A stretch of 7,259 bases of DNA from Caldilineae bacterium (GCA_011192085.1 DUEQ01000349.1:1-7259), one strand, 5' to 3'; numbered from the stretch's first letter, positions 1-7,134 are shown. Notes: a model not told the origin generated them from the sequence alone. A program made the numbers and translations.

Positions 1-2
1 AT

Positions 3-565
3 GTCAGTGTGATCGCCATCTTCGCCCGGCTCGCCAGCATGTATGGCCTGACGGCCTATCAAACCTTCATGCATCCCGAAATGGCTATCTCATCAAAGGC
101 GCCATCCTCGCGTTCGATGAACATCTCACATCGGATCTCGTCCAGCACCAGCAGTTGGATGTCGAGTTGGAGGAAGCTGTCCACGGGCCCGTCACCCTGG
201 ATATCATCGCCATTCCGGCGGAAGAGGGGGAATTCGATTTGAAAACCGCGGTGGAGACCACGCGCGTGGAAGAGGTCGTACGCGAGGCCATCCGTCGCCT
301 GCCCGTGCAGGAACTCGATCTGACCGCGACTGCCCTGCCCGATGAGTATGTGGTCACGCTGTCCATCCTGACTTTCCAACCCAACGCCATTTCCCCCGAG
401 AGGGTGCGGGAGCTGGAGACAAACCTCTCCCAGCAGTTCGGCAGGCCTGTCACCATCGACGTCTACGCCATTCCAGCGGAAAACATCCAATCGGAATCCA
501 CGCCCTCAGGAGCCATCCCCACTCCCGCCATCACGCCGGCGGCGGAGAGTGCGCCATCATCTTGA
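3..565 (+). CDS. 3' part of a tandem alpha/beta-module protein (possibly DUF389-like C-terminus), frameshifted
   Basis: The gene is truncated by the left window edge. Coding signal (GC-rich third positions) is in the frame starting at base 3 up to about base 80, then moves to the frame ending at TGA 563-565. Adding one A to the AAA run at 79-81 joins the two into a continuous product, reading ...HPENGYLIKG.... The corrected product contains two similar modules, the first ending GPVTLDIIAIPAE and the second GRPVTIDVYAIPAE. Each has a hydrophobic strand (AILAF / SILTF), an amphipathic helix and a second strand. After them comes a Pro/Ser/Ala/Thr-rich tail of about 25 residues with no fold. No membrane segment is visible in the part present. 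Small soluble modules of this kind follow the membrane domain in DUF389/TIGR00341-type proteins, which makes that family my tentative guess. A TTG at 155 could be called as a start, but it lies inside the first module and is unlikely to be real. The break may be an assembly error or a true pseudogene. Confidence 0.6.
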   Translation, partial: QCDRHLRPARQHVWPDGLSNLHASRNGYLIKGAILAFDEHLTSDLVQHQQLDVELEEAVHGPVTLDIIAIPAEEGEFDLKTAVETTRVEEVVREAIRRLPVQELDLTATALPDEYVVTLSILTFQPNAISPERVRELETNLSQQFGRPVTIDVYAIPAENIQSESTPSGAIPTPAITPAAESAPSS

Positions 566-585
566 GGCTTCAGGCAAGTCAGCGC

Positions 586-626
586 AAAAAAATGGCGGCC
601 CGGAAGCCGAGAACGACATCCGGGCC
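586..626 (-). terminator. Rho-independent terminator for the minus-strand gene
   Basis: Bases 597-604 (ggcccgga) and 619-626 (tccgggcc) form a perfect 8-bp GC-rich stem with a 14-nt loop. Read on the minus strand, the stem is followed after four bases by seven T residues (the A run at 586-592 on the plus strand). This is the layout expected of an intrinsic terminator for a transcript arriving from the 766-1098 gene. The four-base gap before the T run is slightly long. On the plus strand no U run follows the stem, so it would end the plus-strand gene finishing at 565 only weakly, if at all. Confidence 0.55.
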
Positions 627-652
627 ACACACCCCAAAGCATTAGGAGGCTT

Positions 653-706
653 CCCCGCAGAGGCGGGTTACCGCCTAACCGGCTGTTAGATGCGCGGAGA
701 GCGGGG
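653..706. other. Cluster of overlapping inverted repeats in the intergenic stretch
   Basis: Several perfect stems share bases and so cannot all form together: 654-658 with 663-667 (cccgc/gcggg, tetraloop), 661-666 with 671-676 (aggcgg/ccgcct, tetraloop), 666-670 with 676-680 (ggtta/taacc) and an outer pairing 653-658 with 701-706 (ccccgc/gcgggg). No known riboswitch or RNA-gene consensus is recognised, and no reading frame is credible across 566-765. The stretch would lie in the 3' untranslated part of the minus-strand gene. Confidence 0.35.
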
Positions 707-765
707 ATTGGTTACATGCCATGACGGCAATGATCGCTCCCGCCAACGAGCCTCGCCTAACGACG

Positions 766-1098
766 TCACAATGAGCGCCAGCTGAACAGCAACTCAGCCG
801 CCATCACCACCCCATAGAATGGGCCGATCTGGATCAGGCTTTCGGAATCATGCCGCCAGAGATACTCCATGAGTACAACCCATGATCCCGCGGCCAGCAC
901 CAGCCCCAGGCCTGGCGCCCACCCCCTGGCCTGGATGCTCCTGCTCAGGCGGATGGCGGAGAGGGTGATGTTGTGGTTCTTCAGGATATGCAGCGCCGCT
1001 TTGAGATAATCGCCATGATGCGCGGGCGAATCGGCGCGTATGGCCATGACCGCTTCCTGGAGATAGTCTACGGCAGCACGGTGAACGAAGTCGCGCAT
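766..1098 (-). CDS. Small uncharacterised membrane protein with two predicted helices
   Basis: I do not recognise a family. From the ATG at 1098 the product has 110 residues. About 48 N-terminal residues are soluble and charged and look helical. Two hydrophobic segments follow, around LGLVLAAGSWVVLMEYLW and IGPFYGVVMAAELLF, joined by a short loop RHDSESLIQ. It ends SWRSL. The codons have GC-rich third positions throughout, which supports real coding in preference to the shorter frame on the opposite strand. The start is uncertain. A GTG at 1128 and ATGs at 1143 and 1200 are in frame, but coding signal fades upstream of about 1128, and the 1200 start would sit on top of the promoter of the divergent YfhO gene. 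No convincing ribosome binding site precedes any candidate. It is transcribed away from the 1221 gene, so its promoter must lie in or near the shared 1099-1220 stretch. The terminator-like stem at 586-626 is placed to end it. Function cannot be assigned. Confidence 0.65.
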   Translation of the reverse strand: MRDFVHRAAVDYLQEAVMAIRADSPAHHGDYLKAALHILKNHNITLSAIRLSRSIQARGWAPGLGLVLAAGSWVVLMEYLWRHDSESLIQIGPFYGVVMAAELLFSWRSL

Positions 1099-1182
1099 CA
1101 GGCCATTGCGCCCGTGCTCATCCGCCACTGGACCTGGGCGCATCCCAGCCTGCTCGACGCGCCGAAGGGGTCGCCCACTCAC

Positions 1183-1220
1183 TTTTCCCTTTTCCGCCAC
1201 GGCCCGTTACAATATCGGGC
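1183..1220 (+). promoter_or_regulatory. Promoter of the YfhO gene, predicted leaderless
   Basis: TACAAT at 1208-1213 matches the -10 consensus TATAAT at five of six positions. The upstream pyrimidine-rich stretch (1183-1190) gives only a weak -35. Seven bases separate the -10 box from the ATG at 1221, which puts the expected transcription start at or next to the A of the start codon. No Shine-Dalgarno sequence precedes the ATG. Together these point to a leaderless mRNA. Confidence 0.5.
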
Positions 1221-4088
1221 ATGAACCATCGCCATTTCCGCCACGCTCTGGCCCTGAGCCTGCTGGCCCTGGCCGTGCTCGCGGTCTACGCCCGCGTCCT
1301 GTTTACGCCCCTCGTTCCAGCCAGCGGCGACTTCGTGGCCTATTTTGTCCCCTACTGGCAGCAACTGAACGAGGCCCTGCGCGCGGCCCGTCTCCCACTG
1401 TGGAACGACCACATCTTCGGCGGCGCGCCCTTCCTCGCCAATCCCCAGACCGAGGTCTTCTACCCCCTGCGCTGGCCTATGGTTCTCCTCAGCGCAGAAA
1501 AGGGCATCCTCGTTTCAGACGCTCTGCACGCCTGGCTGGCGGGCGCGTTGGGCTATTTTCTGGTGGAATGGATGCTCAGTCGCGGCCGAAAGCGGGAGGA
1601 CAAGGCCCCGTGGATGGCGGGATTGGCGTCCGGGCTCCTCCTCGCCCTCAATGGCTGGGCGACAGGCCTGATCCTCCATCCCAACCAGTTCAGCGTCTAC
1701 CCCTGGTTGATCGCAGCCATCTGGCTGTGGGAGGCGCGCCCGCGGCCGGGCGCGTGGCCCCGCTGGGATCGGGCGACCCGGCGCTGGCTGGTGGGAATGA
1801 CCCTCGTCTGGGCGATGGCCTTCCTGGCCGGACACACCCAGTCCTTTTACAATGCGGTCATCGTGTTCGGATTGTGGGTGCTGGGGGATGTGGCGTGGGG
1901 AGGAAGGAGGAATCGGATAGCGGATGCCTGGCCGCTGGCGCTGGCCGCGCTGGCCTTGACCGGCTTGCTGGTTGCGGTGCAGGCGCTGCCCACGCTGGAG
2001 CTATCCGCGCTCTCCTACCGGCAGGGCGGGTTGCCCTACCGCGACCACGCGGCTTTGAGCCTGCCCCCCTGGCGACTGGGCTTCACGCTGCTGCCTCACT
2101 ACGCCCGCGACCTGGGCATGGCCCTGGGCACGGAGGCCTACGGCGAATGGGTGGGCTATGTCGGCGTGGTCGGGCTGGCGCTAGCGCTGTTGGGGTTGCG
2201 CCATCCCAACCGACGTCTGCGCCGGCTGGGCCTCTTCCTCACCCTGACGGGCCTGTTCCTTGCCTTCGGGGCTTACGGGCTGGTCGATATCGCACTCTAC
2301 CATCTGATGCCGGGCTGGGACCTGTTCCGGGCGCCCGCCCGCTTTCTGGTCGCAGTCATGCTGGGGGTGGCCATGCTGGCGGGATTGGGCGTAGATGGGT
2401 TGATGCGAGGACAACGATTCAGGCTCGAAAAGAGAAGCGAGCGGCTGCTGATGGGGGCGATCCTCGCCACGGGCCTCATCCTGGCTGCGCTCACCCGCCC
2501 CAATCCGCCCACGCTCCTGGGCTGGCTGGCCGCTCTCCTCATCATCGTCGGCATTCTTTGGAAGCGCCCCAGCCCCCATGGCATGTTTCCGGCCCTGATT
2601 CTAACCCTCTTCCTCGAACTCTACCTGGCCAGTTACGTCCTGCCCATCCAGCATCCCACCGCCCCTCAGGCCCTGCGCTCATGGCGCACCGCGCCCGCGC
2701 GCATCGCCGCGGAGATGGGTCCTGAGCCCCGCGCGGGAACCTGTCGCTCCCTCAGTCTCAGTCCCGTCACCTGGGATCCGGGCGATCTGGGAGACCTGCA
2801 ACGCATCTATGGCCCCTATCTCGACGACTGGGCCTTCACCGACCTGGTCAACGCCACCAAAGCGAAGGAGGTCCTCGCGCCCAACCTGGGCATGGTCTTC
2901 GACATTCCCTCCCTGGACGGCTTTGGCGGCGGCGTGCTGCCCACCGCCCGCTTCGTCCAGGCCATGGGGCTCTTCCTGCCGCCCGACCAGGTGGTGGCGG
3001 ATGGTCGCCTGCGCGAGCAGCTGAGCCGCATTCCCGACGCAAACCTCCTCTCCCTGTTCAACGTCTGCTATGTCATCGCCGGGAAGAATTTCGATGTGTG
3101 GCATCACGACATCTACTACGACCTCGCCTTTGGCGAGCTCCTGGACGCAGCCCATCCCCGTCTGACCCTCACTCAGATGCCCCGATTCCCCGCCAGCGGC
3201 GTGGGCGTGGTCAGCCATCTGGGACCTGAGGCCGCGTCGCTGCCCCCGAAGACGCCCGTGGCCCGCGTCATTGCGCGCTTCGCTGATGGCTCCGAGACGG
3301 CGCTGGTGATGCGCGCGGGCGTAGAGACCGCGGTGGGGGAGGATGACGCCCGCCCCCCTGCCCAGCATGATCTGCCCGCGGTGCGCTGGCCCTACCACGC
3401 GGCGGGGCAGGATGTCATCGCGGAACTGGATTTCCCTGCGGAGCGGCTGCCCTCTCGTCTTTCCGATCGGCGATTGACGTTGGTCCGGTTCGAGCTGTTG
3501 CGGGAGGATGTGAGCCTGTTCGTGCGGGGGATGGCGGTCTATGACCGGGCCAGCGCCGCGCACGCCACGCCCATTGTGGCCCGCGCGGCCTGGCGACGCG
3601 TGCACTCGGGCGATGTGAAGATCTACCGCAACGACGGCGCGCTTCCCCGCGCCTTCGCGGTTGAACGCGTGATCCAGGTCGACTCTCTGGACGCGGCCCG
3701 GGATGTGATGCAGGCGGAGGATTTCGACCCGCGGCGCGTCGCGGTGATCGACTCGCCCGCGCAGATCCCCGTCGCCCTCGCGCCCGCCCAGGCTGACGTG
3801 CTGAGCCACGAGCCGGGCCGGGTGCGTCTGCGCTATCGCTCCGCGGGCGACGCGTTCCTCATCCTCGCGGACGCCTGGCACCCTGGCTGGCAGGCCATCC
3901 TCGACCCCGACTCCGCGGCCCAATCCCTCGATATCCTTCCCGCCAACCTCTTCCTGCGCGGGGTGCTCGCGCCCGCGGGCGAACACGAGCTTCTGTACAT
4001 CTTCGAGCCCCGCAGCCTGCAACTGGGGGGCGTCATCAGCCTGATCACGCTGGCGGGCCTAGCCGCGCTGGCGGTTTATGGAAGATAA
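1221..4088 (+). CDS. YfhO-family GT-C membrane protein (putative lipid-linked sugar transferase)
   Basis: The 955-residue product has the YfhO layout. A first membrane helix (about residues 9-28) is followed by the signature outer loop: GDFVAYFVPY (36-45) with the acidic residue expected of GT-C enzymes, PLWND (59-63) and GGAPFLANPQTEVFYPL (67-83). More than ten hydrophobic segments run to about residue 470. They include LLPHYARDLG (290-299), EAYGEWVGYVG (305-315) and FRAPARF (369-375), all typical of the family. A large polar domain (about 475-930) follows. It ends with the family's C-terminal pattern, WHPGWQ (886-891) and an APAGEHELLY stretch, before one last helix (935-952). Characterised YfhO proteins of Firmicutes transfer sugars from undecaprenyl phosphate to teichoic acids outside the membrane, working with a GT2 enzyme (CsbB). 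The acceptor here is unknown, and no GT2 gene is in the window. The ATG at 1221 is chosen because the product starts directly before the first helix and because of the -10 box spacing. The length fits the family and no frame break is seen. A YbhN-like gene follows after 36 bp, so co-transcription is likely. Confidence 0.88.
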   Translation: MNHRHFRHALALSLLALAVLAVYARVLFTPLVPASGDFVAYFVPYWQQLNEALRAARLPLWNDHIFGGAPFLANPQTEVFYPLRWPMVLLSAEKGILVSDALHAWLAGALGYFLVEWMLSRGRKREDKAPWMAGLASGLLLALNGWATGLILHPNQFSVYPWLIAAIWLWEARPRPGAWPRWDRATRRWLVGMTLVWAMAFLAGHTQSFYNAVIVFGLWVLGDVAWGGRRNRIADAWPLALAALALTGLLVAVQALPTLELSALSYRQGGLPYRDHAALSLPPWRLGFTLLPHYARDLGMALGTEAYGEWVGYVGVVGLALALLGLRHPNRRLRRLGLFLTLTGLFLAFGAYGLVDIALYHLMPGWDLFRAPARFLVAVMLGVAMLAGLGVDGLMRGQRFRLEKRSERLLMGAILATGLILAALTRPNPPTLLGWLAALLIIVGILWKRPSPHGMFPALILTLFLELYLASYVLPIQHPTAPQALRSWRTAPARIAAEMGPEPRAGTCRSLSLSPVTWDPGDLGDLQRIYGPYLDDWAFTDLVNATKAKEVLAPNLGMVFDIPSLDGFGGGVLPTARFVQAMGLFLPPDQVVADGRLREQLSRIPDANLLSLFNVCYVIAGKNFDVWHHDIYYDLAFGELLDAAHPRLTLTQMPRFPASGVGVVSHLGPEAASLPPKTPVARVIARFADGSETALVMRAGVETAVGEDDARPPAQHDLPAVRWPYHAAGQDVIAELDFPAERLPSRLSDRRLTLVRFELLREDVSLFVRGMAVYDRASAAHATPIVARAAWRRVHSGDVKIYRNDGALPRAFAVERVIQVDSLDAARDVMQAEDFDPRRVAVIDSPAQIPVALAPAQADVLSHEPGRVRLRYRSAGDAFLILADAWHPGWQAILDPDSAAQSLDILPANLFLRGVLAPAGEHELLYIFEPRSLQLGGVISLITLAGLAALAVYGR

Positions 4089-4124
4089 TGTTTCATCATC
4101 GCTACGCAACCGTGGCGCAATTTC

Positions 4125-5075
4125 ATGTTCGCTACTGAAACCATGGCCCGCCATTGGAAAACGCTTCTCAAAACCGCAGTCAGCCTGGGGCTGATTCTAT
4201 TTCTTCTCTCACACATCGATCTGGCCGCGTTGGGGCGCGTGCTCTCCCACGCCCATGCCGGATGGGTGCTGGTCACCGTCCTCCTCTTCGCCCTCAGCAT
4301 CCTGCTGCGCGCGCTGCGCTGGGGCATTCTGGTCCACGCCCGCAACATGAAGGTGGGCTTCTGGCGTTTGGCCCGCTGGTATTTCATCGGCGCTTTCTTC
4401 AACACCATCCTGCCCACCGGCTTTGGCGGCGATGTGGTGAAATCGGTCTACCTCGCCAACGAGACCGACGACGCTGGGGGCGCAGTGGGCACGGTCGTGC
4501 TGGACCGCTTCCTGGGCATCCTGGTGCTCCTGGGCATCGGCGCGGCGGCCGCGCCCTTCAGCCGAGCCGCGATCAGCCGCTGGATCCCCATGATCCTCCT
4601 CCTCACCTTCCTCGGCGGCGCGGCGGGATTCTGGCTGTTGCGTCAGCGCAGCCTGATCCGCTGGATGCGGGACCATCTGCTCCGGTTCCTGCCTCGCGGC
4701 CTCAGTCGGCGGCTGGCGACCATGTCCAGCCTGCGTTCCCTTTACGACGCACTGCAAAACTACGACAGGCCCACCCTGCTTCGGGCCATTGCCATGTCCC
4801 TCATCTTCAACGCCTGCTGGATTCTCATCAACATGACCGCGGGGCTGGCCGTGGGCGTTCACGCGAACCTGATCGATTACCTTGTGTTTACGCCCCTGGT
4901 CTCTCTCGCCTTGCTGCTACCCTCCATCGGCGGCATCGGCGTACGAGAGCTGAGCTATGTGGGGCTGTTCATCCAGATCGGCGCCACGCCCGAGGCCGCG
5001 ATGGCCATGTCGCTGACCATTTATCTGGCCACCGTGCTCACGGGCCTGCTCGGCGGCCTGTTGCTATTGGTTTGA
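4125..5075 (+). CDS. YbhN/UPF0104-type integral membrane protein (LPG-synthase transmembrane, flippase-like)
   Basis: The product is a 316-residue, almost wholly hydrophobic protein matching the membrane domain shared by MprF and YbhN (PF03706 type). Diagnostic stretches are FFNTILPTGFGGD (91-103), VVLDRFLG (124-131) and, near the end, PSIGGIGVRE (266-275) followed by the usual closing helices with a GLLGGL turn. The soluble lysyl-transferase domain of full MprF is absent, so it should not be called a lysylphosphatidylglycerol synthase. The membrane part of MprF flips modified phospholipid, and stand-alone homologues are suspected lipid flippases or lipid-modifying partners of glycosyltransferases, but most are untested. 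An ATG at 4143 (MARHWKTLLK...) lies just before the first helix and is an equally good start. Neither candidate has a strong ribosome binding site. It begins 36 bp after the YfhO gene and probably shares its transcript. Its placement between two GT-C enzymes suggests a part in supplying or exporting a lipid-linked substrate, which is inference. Confidence 0.85.
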   Translation: MFATETMARHWKTLLKTAVSLGLILFLLSHIDLAALGRVLSHAHAGWVLVTVLLFALSILLRALRWGILVHARNMKVGFWRLARWYFIGAFFNTILPTGFGGDVVKSVYLANETDDAGGAVGTVVLDRFLGILVLLGIGAAAAPFSRAAISRWIPMILLLTFLGGAAGFWLLRQRSLIRWMRDHLLRFLPRGLSRRLATMSSLRSLYDALQNYDRPTLLRAIAMSLIFNACWILINMTAGLAVGVHANLIDYLVFTPLVSLALLLPSIGGIGVRELSYVGLFIQIGATPEAAMAMSLTIYLATVLTGLLGGLLLLV

Positions 5076-5111
5076 CGATGGGCCTTGGCGGCGCTAGCAA
5101 AAGGATTTCGG

Positions 5112-5229
5112 TGACAAGGTTGGCCGGAGTTGGCCTATAACGTCAAACGTCAAGCATCAAACGTACTGACATGACGGATGACGTTTGACGAACTTGGCCG
5201 CCCGCGCCAGGTTGGCTTGCACCTTGTCA
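5112..5229. repeat. Nested inverted repeat enclosing the heptamer hairpin
   Basis: Bases 5112-5120 (tgacaaggt) and 5221-5229 (accttgtca) are perfect 9-bp inverted arms enclosing 100 bases. Inside lies the 12-bp inverted repeat 5141-5152/5179-5190. The 8-mer aggttggc also occurs twice in direct orientation (5117-5124 and 5209-5216). The 118-bp unit could be a REP- or MITE-like element or simply a structured spacer. No transposase, target-site duplication or second copy is visible in the window. Confidence 0.35.
5141..5190. repeat. Inverted pair of CGTCAAA-type heptamer triplets
   Basis: The left side reads cgtcaaa, cgtcaag, catcaaa (5141-5161). After an 8-base centre, the right side reads catgacg, gatgacg, tttgacg (5170-5190), that is, three related heptamers in the opposite orientation. 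The outermost 12 bases (cgtcaaacgtca and tgacgtttgacg) pair perfectly, so the whole can form a hairpin or cruciform. It lies 65 bases after the stop of the YbhN-like gene and about 100 bases before the next promoter. It could act as a processing or termination structure, but there is no T run beside it. Short tandem heptamers of this kind are common between genes in some filamentous bacteria. Confidence 0.7.
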
Positions 5230-5271
5230 TGGGCATCGGCGCTGGCTAACCTGCCGTTGGCCCGTTCCGAA

Positions 5272-5312
5272 TTCGACGGATTCGCCGGGCCATTGATATA
5301 ATCGCCCGTGCT
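5272..5312 (+). promoter_or_regulatory. Extended -10 promoter of the AftB-like gene, nearly leaderless
   Basis: A perfect TATAAT at 5297-5302 is preceded by TG one base upstream (5294-5295), which makes a full extended -10 element. TTCGAC at 5272-5277 is a poor -35 at 19 bp spacing, as is usual when an extended -10 is present. The ATG at 5313 is ten bases after the -10 box, so the 5' leader should be about three to five nucleotides. No Shine-Dalgarno sequence is present. Confidence 0.7.
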
Positions 5313-7028
5313 ATGAAACGATCCACCCTGACGCTGTTCGTCGTCATGTTGTTTGGCGTGCTGGGCCTGCTTATCGCTCAGGCCGGGCATCCCCTGGCCC
5401 CCTCCGAGGACGCCTACATCACCTATCGCTACGCCCGCAATCTGGCCGAAGGGCATGGCATCGTGTGGAATGTGGGGGAGGACCCGGTGGAAGGGGGGAC
5501 GGAGTTCCTGTGGACGGTGCTGCTAGCCGCGACCAATCGGATGATGGGCCTCTCCATCGAGGATGCCGCCCAGAGGCTGAACCTGATGGTGGGATTGCTG
5601 GCCGTGCTGGCCATGGCCCTGGCCGCTTTCGCATTCAGCGGAAGGCGTTTGCTGCCCGCACTGTTCGCCACCCTGGCCTTTGCCGTCGGCCCCCTCAGCT
5701 ACCACATCCGGGCGGGATTCGCCACGCCTCTGTTCACCTTGCTTATGTTCCTCATGACCGTCCTGGTCCATCTGGCGGCGTATCCGGGCCGCCAGCCATG
5801 GGCGCGCCCATGGTCGCTCATGCTCCTGCCCCTGACCGGGCTGATCCTGGGCCTGACCCGGCCCGAAGGCGTCCTCTTCGCGGGCCTTACCCTGATCGCG
5901 GCCTTCATTCTGATGGATGGTCGCGGGCGACGGCAGTTGGCGCTCGCCACCCTGGCCCTGCTCCTCATCCCCGGCGCCATCTACTTCCTCTGGCGCTGGC
6001 AGTACTTCGGCTATGTGCTGCCCAATACATTTTATGTCAAAAATGCCGGAGAGTGGCTGCATATGCGCTATTTCCCCGAGATCTACGCCCTGTTCCGGTT
6101 CATGGCCCCCCTGCTGATGCTCATCGGCATCGGGCTGTATCGCCTTCCCCCGCGAGATGCCGTCAACAAACTGATCATCCTCGCCCCCGCGTTCATCTTC
6201 CCCTGGAGCTATCTCCTCATCGACCAGCTTCAGAACCTGGGCAAGCGCTTCCAATATCCCGTCTATCCCATCTTCCTGCTGGCCGCGGCCATGGCCCTGG
6301 CCCCATTGCTCCCCCGCGGACAGCCCCCTGCGCTCAATCGACGCAATCTGGCGCTGTACGTCGCGACTCTCACAGCCGTGGGGTTCATCCTGTTCGCACC
6401 CTTTGTGGCCCTGGAGCGGATGGCGCTGATGGTGGGGTTGGCGGCTGCACTGGCCGGAATGCAATTTCTGGAGGGGCGTTTCGAGGATATGCGGACGCAG
6501 CAGTTCGCCCTCGCCGCGACGGCGGTCGCCCTAGCCCTGGTTGTGTTCAATGCGCAGGCCGCGTTTCGGCTGGCCAACAGCTTCTACCCCACCGTCTTCG
6601 ATGACCGCAAGGCCGTTGGCGGGGCCCTGGCCCCCTTCGCGCAGAAGGGCTACACGCTCGTCGCCACCGAAGCGGGCTGGATTCCCTATTTCTCGCGCTG
6701 GCGGGCCATCGATCCCTTTGGCCTGAACGATGAGCATGTGGCTCATCACGGCCTCGATTTCGACTATCTGGACGAGCAACATCCCGATATCATCATGTAT
6801 CACCAGGTGAAGAATCCGCATCCGCCCCGCTGGGCCGATATGGTAACGCTGTTGCGGGACTACGCGGAAGCCCGAGGGTTTGTGTTGGCCGCGGTGGTGG
6901 AGCGCAAGGGGCCGGAGGACCTGCACGTCTATTGGGTCAATCCGCGGAATCCCGACGCAGACGCGCTGATCCGGGCCATCACCGGGCATGATGAGTTCAC
7001 CTATCAGTACAAAGCTGGGGAGGAGTAA
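5313..7028 (+). CDS. Polytopic GT-C glycosyltransferase, AftB-like
   Basis: The 571-residue protein opens with one membrane helix (about 6-22). A loop follows carrying [19 protein letters not shown] (31-49) and [10 protein letters not shown] (59-68). This acidic pair with R-Y-A-x-N-L and the V-E-G...F-L-W pattern is typical of the mycobacterial arabinofuranosyltransferase AftB and related GT-C enzymes, where the acidic residues bind metal or the polyprenyl-phosphate donor. Further family marks are TRPEG (182-186), PNTFYVKN (237-244) and, in the C-terminal polar part, [13 protein letters not shown] (467-479). Several hydrophobic segments lie between about 85 and 430. The last 130 or so residues look soluble and outside the membrane. 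By analogy it transfers a sugar from a lipid-phosphate donor to a cell-surface glycan or protein. The sugar and acceptor cannot be read from sequence, and arabinose should not be assumed. The ATG at 5313 is fixed by the promoter spacing and the first helix. It has its own promoter and so can be expressed separately from the two genes upstream. Confidence 0.82.
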   Translation: MKRSTLTLFVVMLFGVLGLLIAQAGHPLAPSEDAYITYRYARNLAEGHGIVWNVGEDPVEGGTEFLWTVLLAATNRMMGLSIEDAAQRLNLMVGLLAVLAMALAAFAFSGRRLLPALFATLAFAVGPLSYHIRAGFATPLFTLLMFLMTVLVHLAAYPGRQPWARPWSLMLLPLTGLILGLTRPEGVLFAGLTLIAAFILMDGRGRRQLALATLALLLIPGAIYFLWRWQYFGYVLPNTFYVKNAGEWLHMRYFPEIYALFRFMAPLLMLIGIGLYRLPPRDAVNKLIILAPAFIFPWSYLLIDQLQNLGKRFQYPVYPIFLLAAAMALAPLLPRGQPPALNRRNLALYVATLTAVGFILFAPFVALERMALMVGLAAALAGMQFLEGRFEDMRTQQFALAATAVALALVVFNAQAAFRLANSFYPTVFDDRKAVGGALAPFAQKGYTLVATEAGWIPYFSRWRAIDPFGLNDEHVAHHGLDFDYLDEQHPDIIMYHQVKNPHPPRWADMVTLLRDYAEARGFVLAAVVERKGPEDLHVYWVNPRNPDADALIRAITGHDEFTYQYKAGEE

Positions 7029-7031
7029 GGG

Positions 7032-7084
7032 CGCGTTGCAACATGGGAGCAACTGCAGCGGCTCGTGAGGGCCAAAGCAACGCG
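7032..7084. repeat. 8-bp inverted repeat just after the AftB-like gene
   Basis: Bases 7032-7039 (cgcgttgc) and 7077-7084 (gcaacgcg) are perfect inverted arms. The inner part of the left arm (7035-7039, gttgc) can also pair with gcaac at 7049-7053. The structure begins three bases after the stop codon, so it may be part of the 3' end of the mRNA. No T run follows, which argues against a simple intrinsic terminator. Confidence 0.4.
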
Positions 7085-7134
7085 TCATCCACATCTTCGC
7101 AACTTGGGATGCGCTGGCGGCGCGCGGATGACGC
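7082..7134. repeat. 9-bp inverted repeat overlapping the previous stem
   Basis: Bases 7082-7090 (gcgtcatcc) and 7126-7134 (ggatgacgc) pair perfectly around a GC-rich interior. Three bases (7082-7084) are shared with the stem formed by 7032-7039/7077-7084, so full versions of the two cannot coexist. The acttggg at 7102-7108 in its loop is complementary to cccaagt at 7149-7155, a possible pseudoknot-like contact. The rest of 7135-7259 holds no recognisable gene. Confidence 0.4.

Noticed and set aside
644..649. AGGAGG Shine-Dalgarno-like sequence in the intergenic stretch
   Set aside because: No start codon at proper spacing and no coding-like frame follows it.
973..1224. Plus-strand open frame of 83 codons opposite the small membrane protein
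   Set aside because: It overlaps the start of the YfhO gene and its promoter. Codon use and the hydrophobic pattern favour the minus-strand gene.
1106..2725. Long plus-strand open frame overlapping the YfhO gene
   Set aside because: Its translation is Arg/Pro/Gly-rich low-complexity text without domains. The other frame carries clear YfhO motifs throughout.
2679..4022. Long minus-strand open frame opposite the YfhO soluble domain
   Set aside because: It is a product of high GC, with His/Gly/Arg-rich content and no recognisable domain, wholly antisense to a well-supported gene.
4084..4089. GATAAT as a -10 box for the YbhN-like gene
   Set aside because: It overlaps the YfhO stop codon and matches five of six bases, but there is no -35 partner. 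The 36-bp gap makes read-through the simpler view.
5157..5456. Minus-strand open frame across the AftB-like promoter
   Set aside because: It runs antisense through a strong promoter and the first helix of a real gene, and its composition shows no domain.
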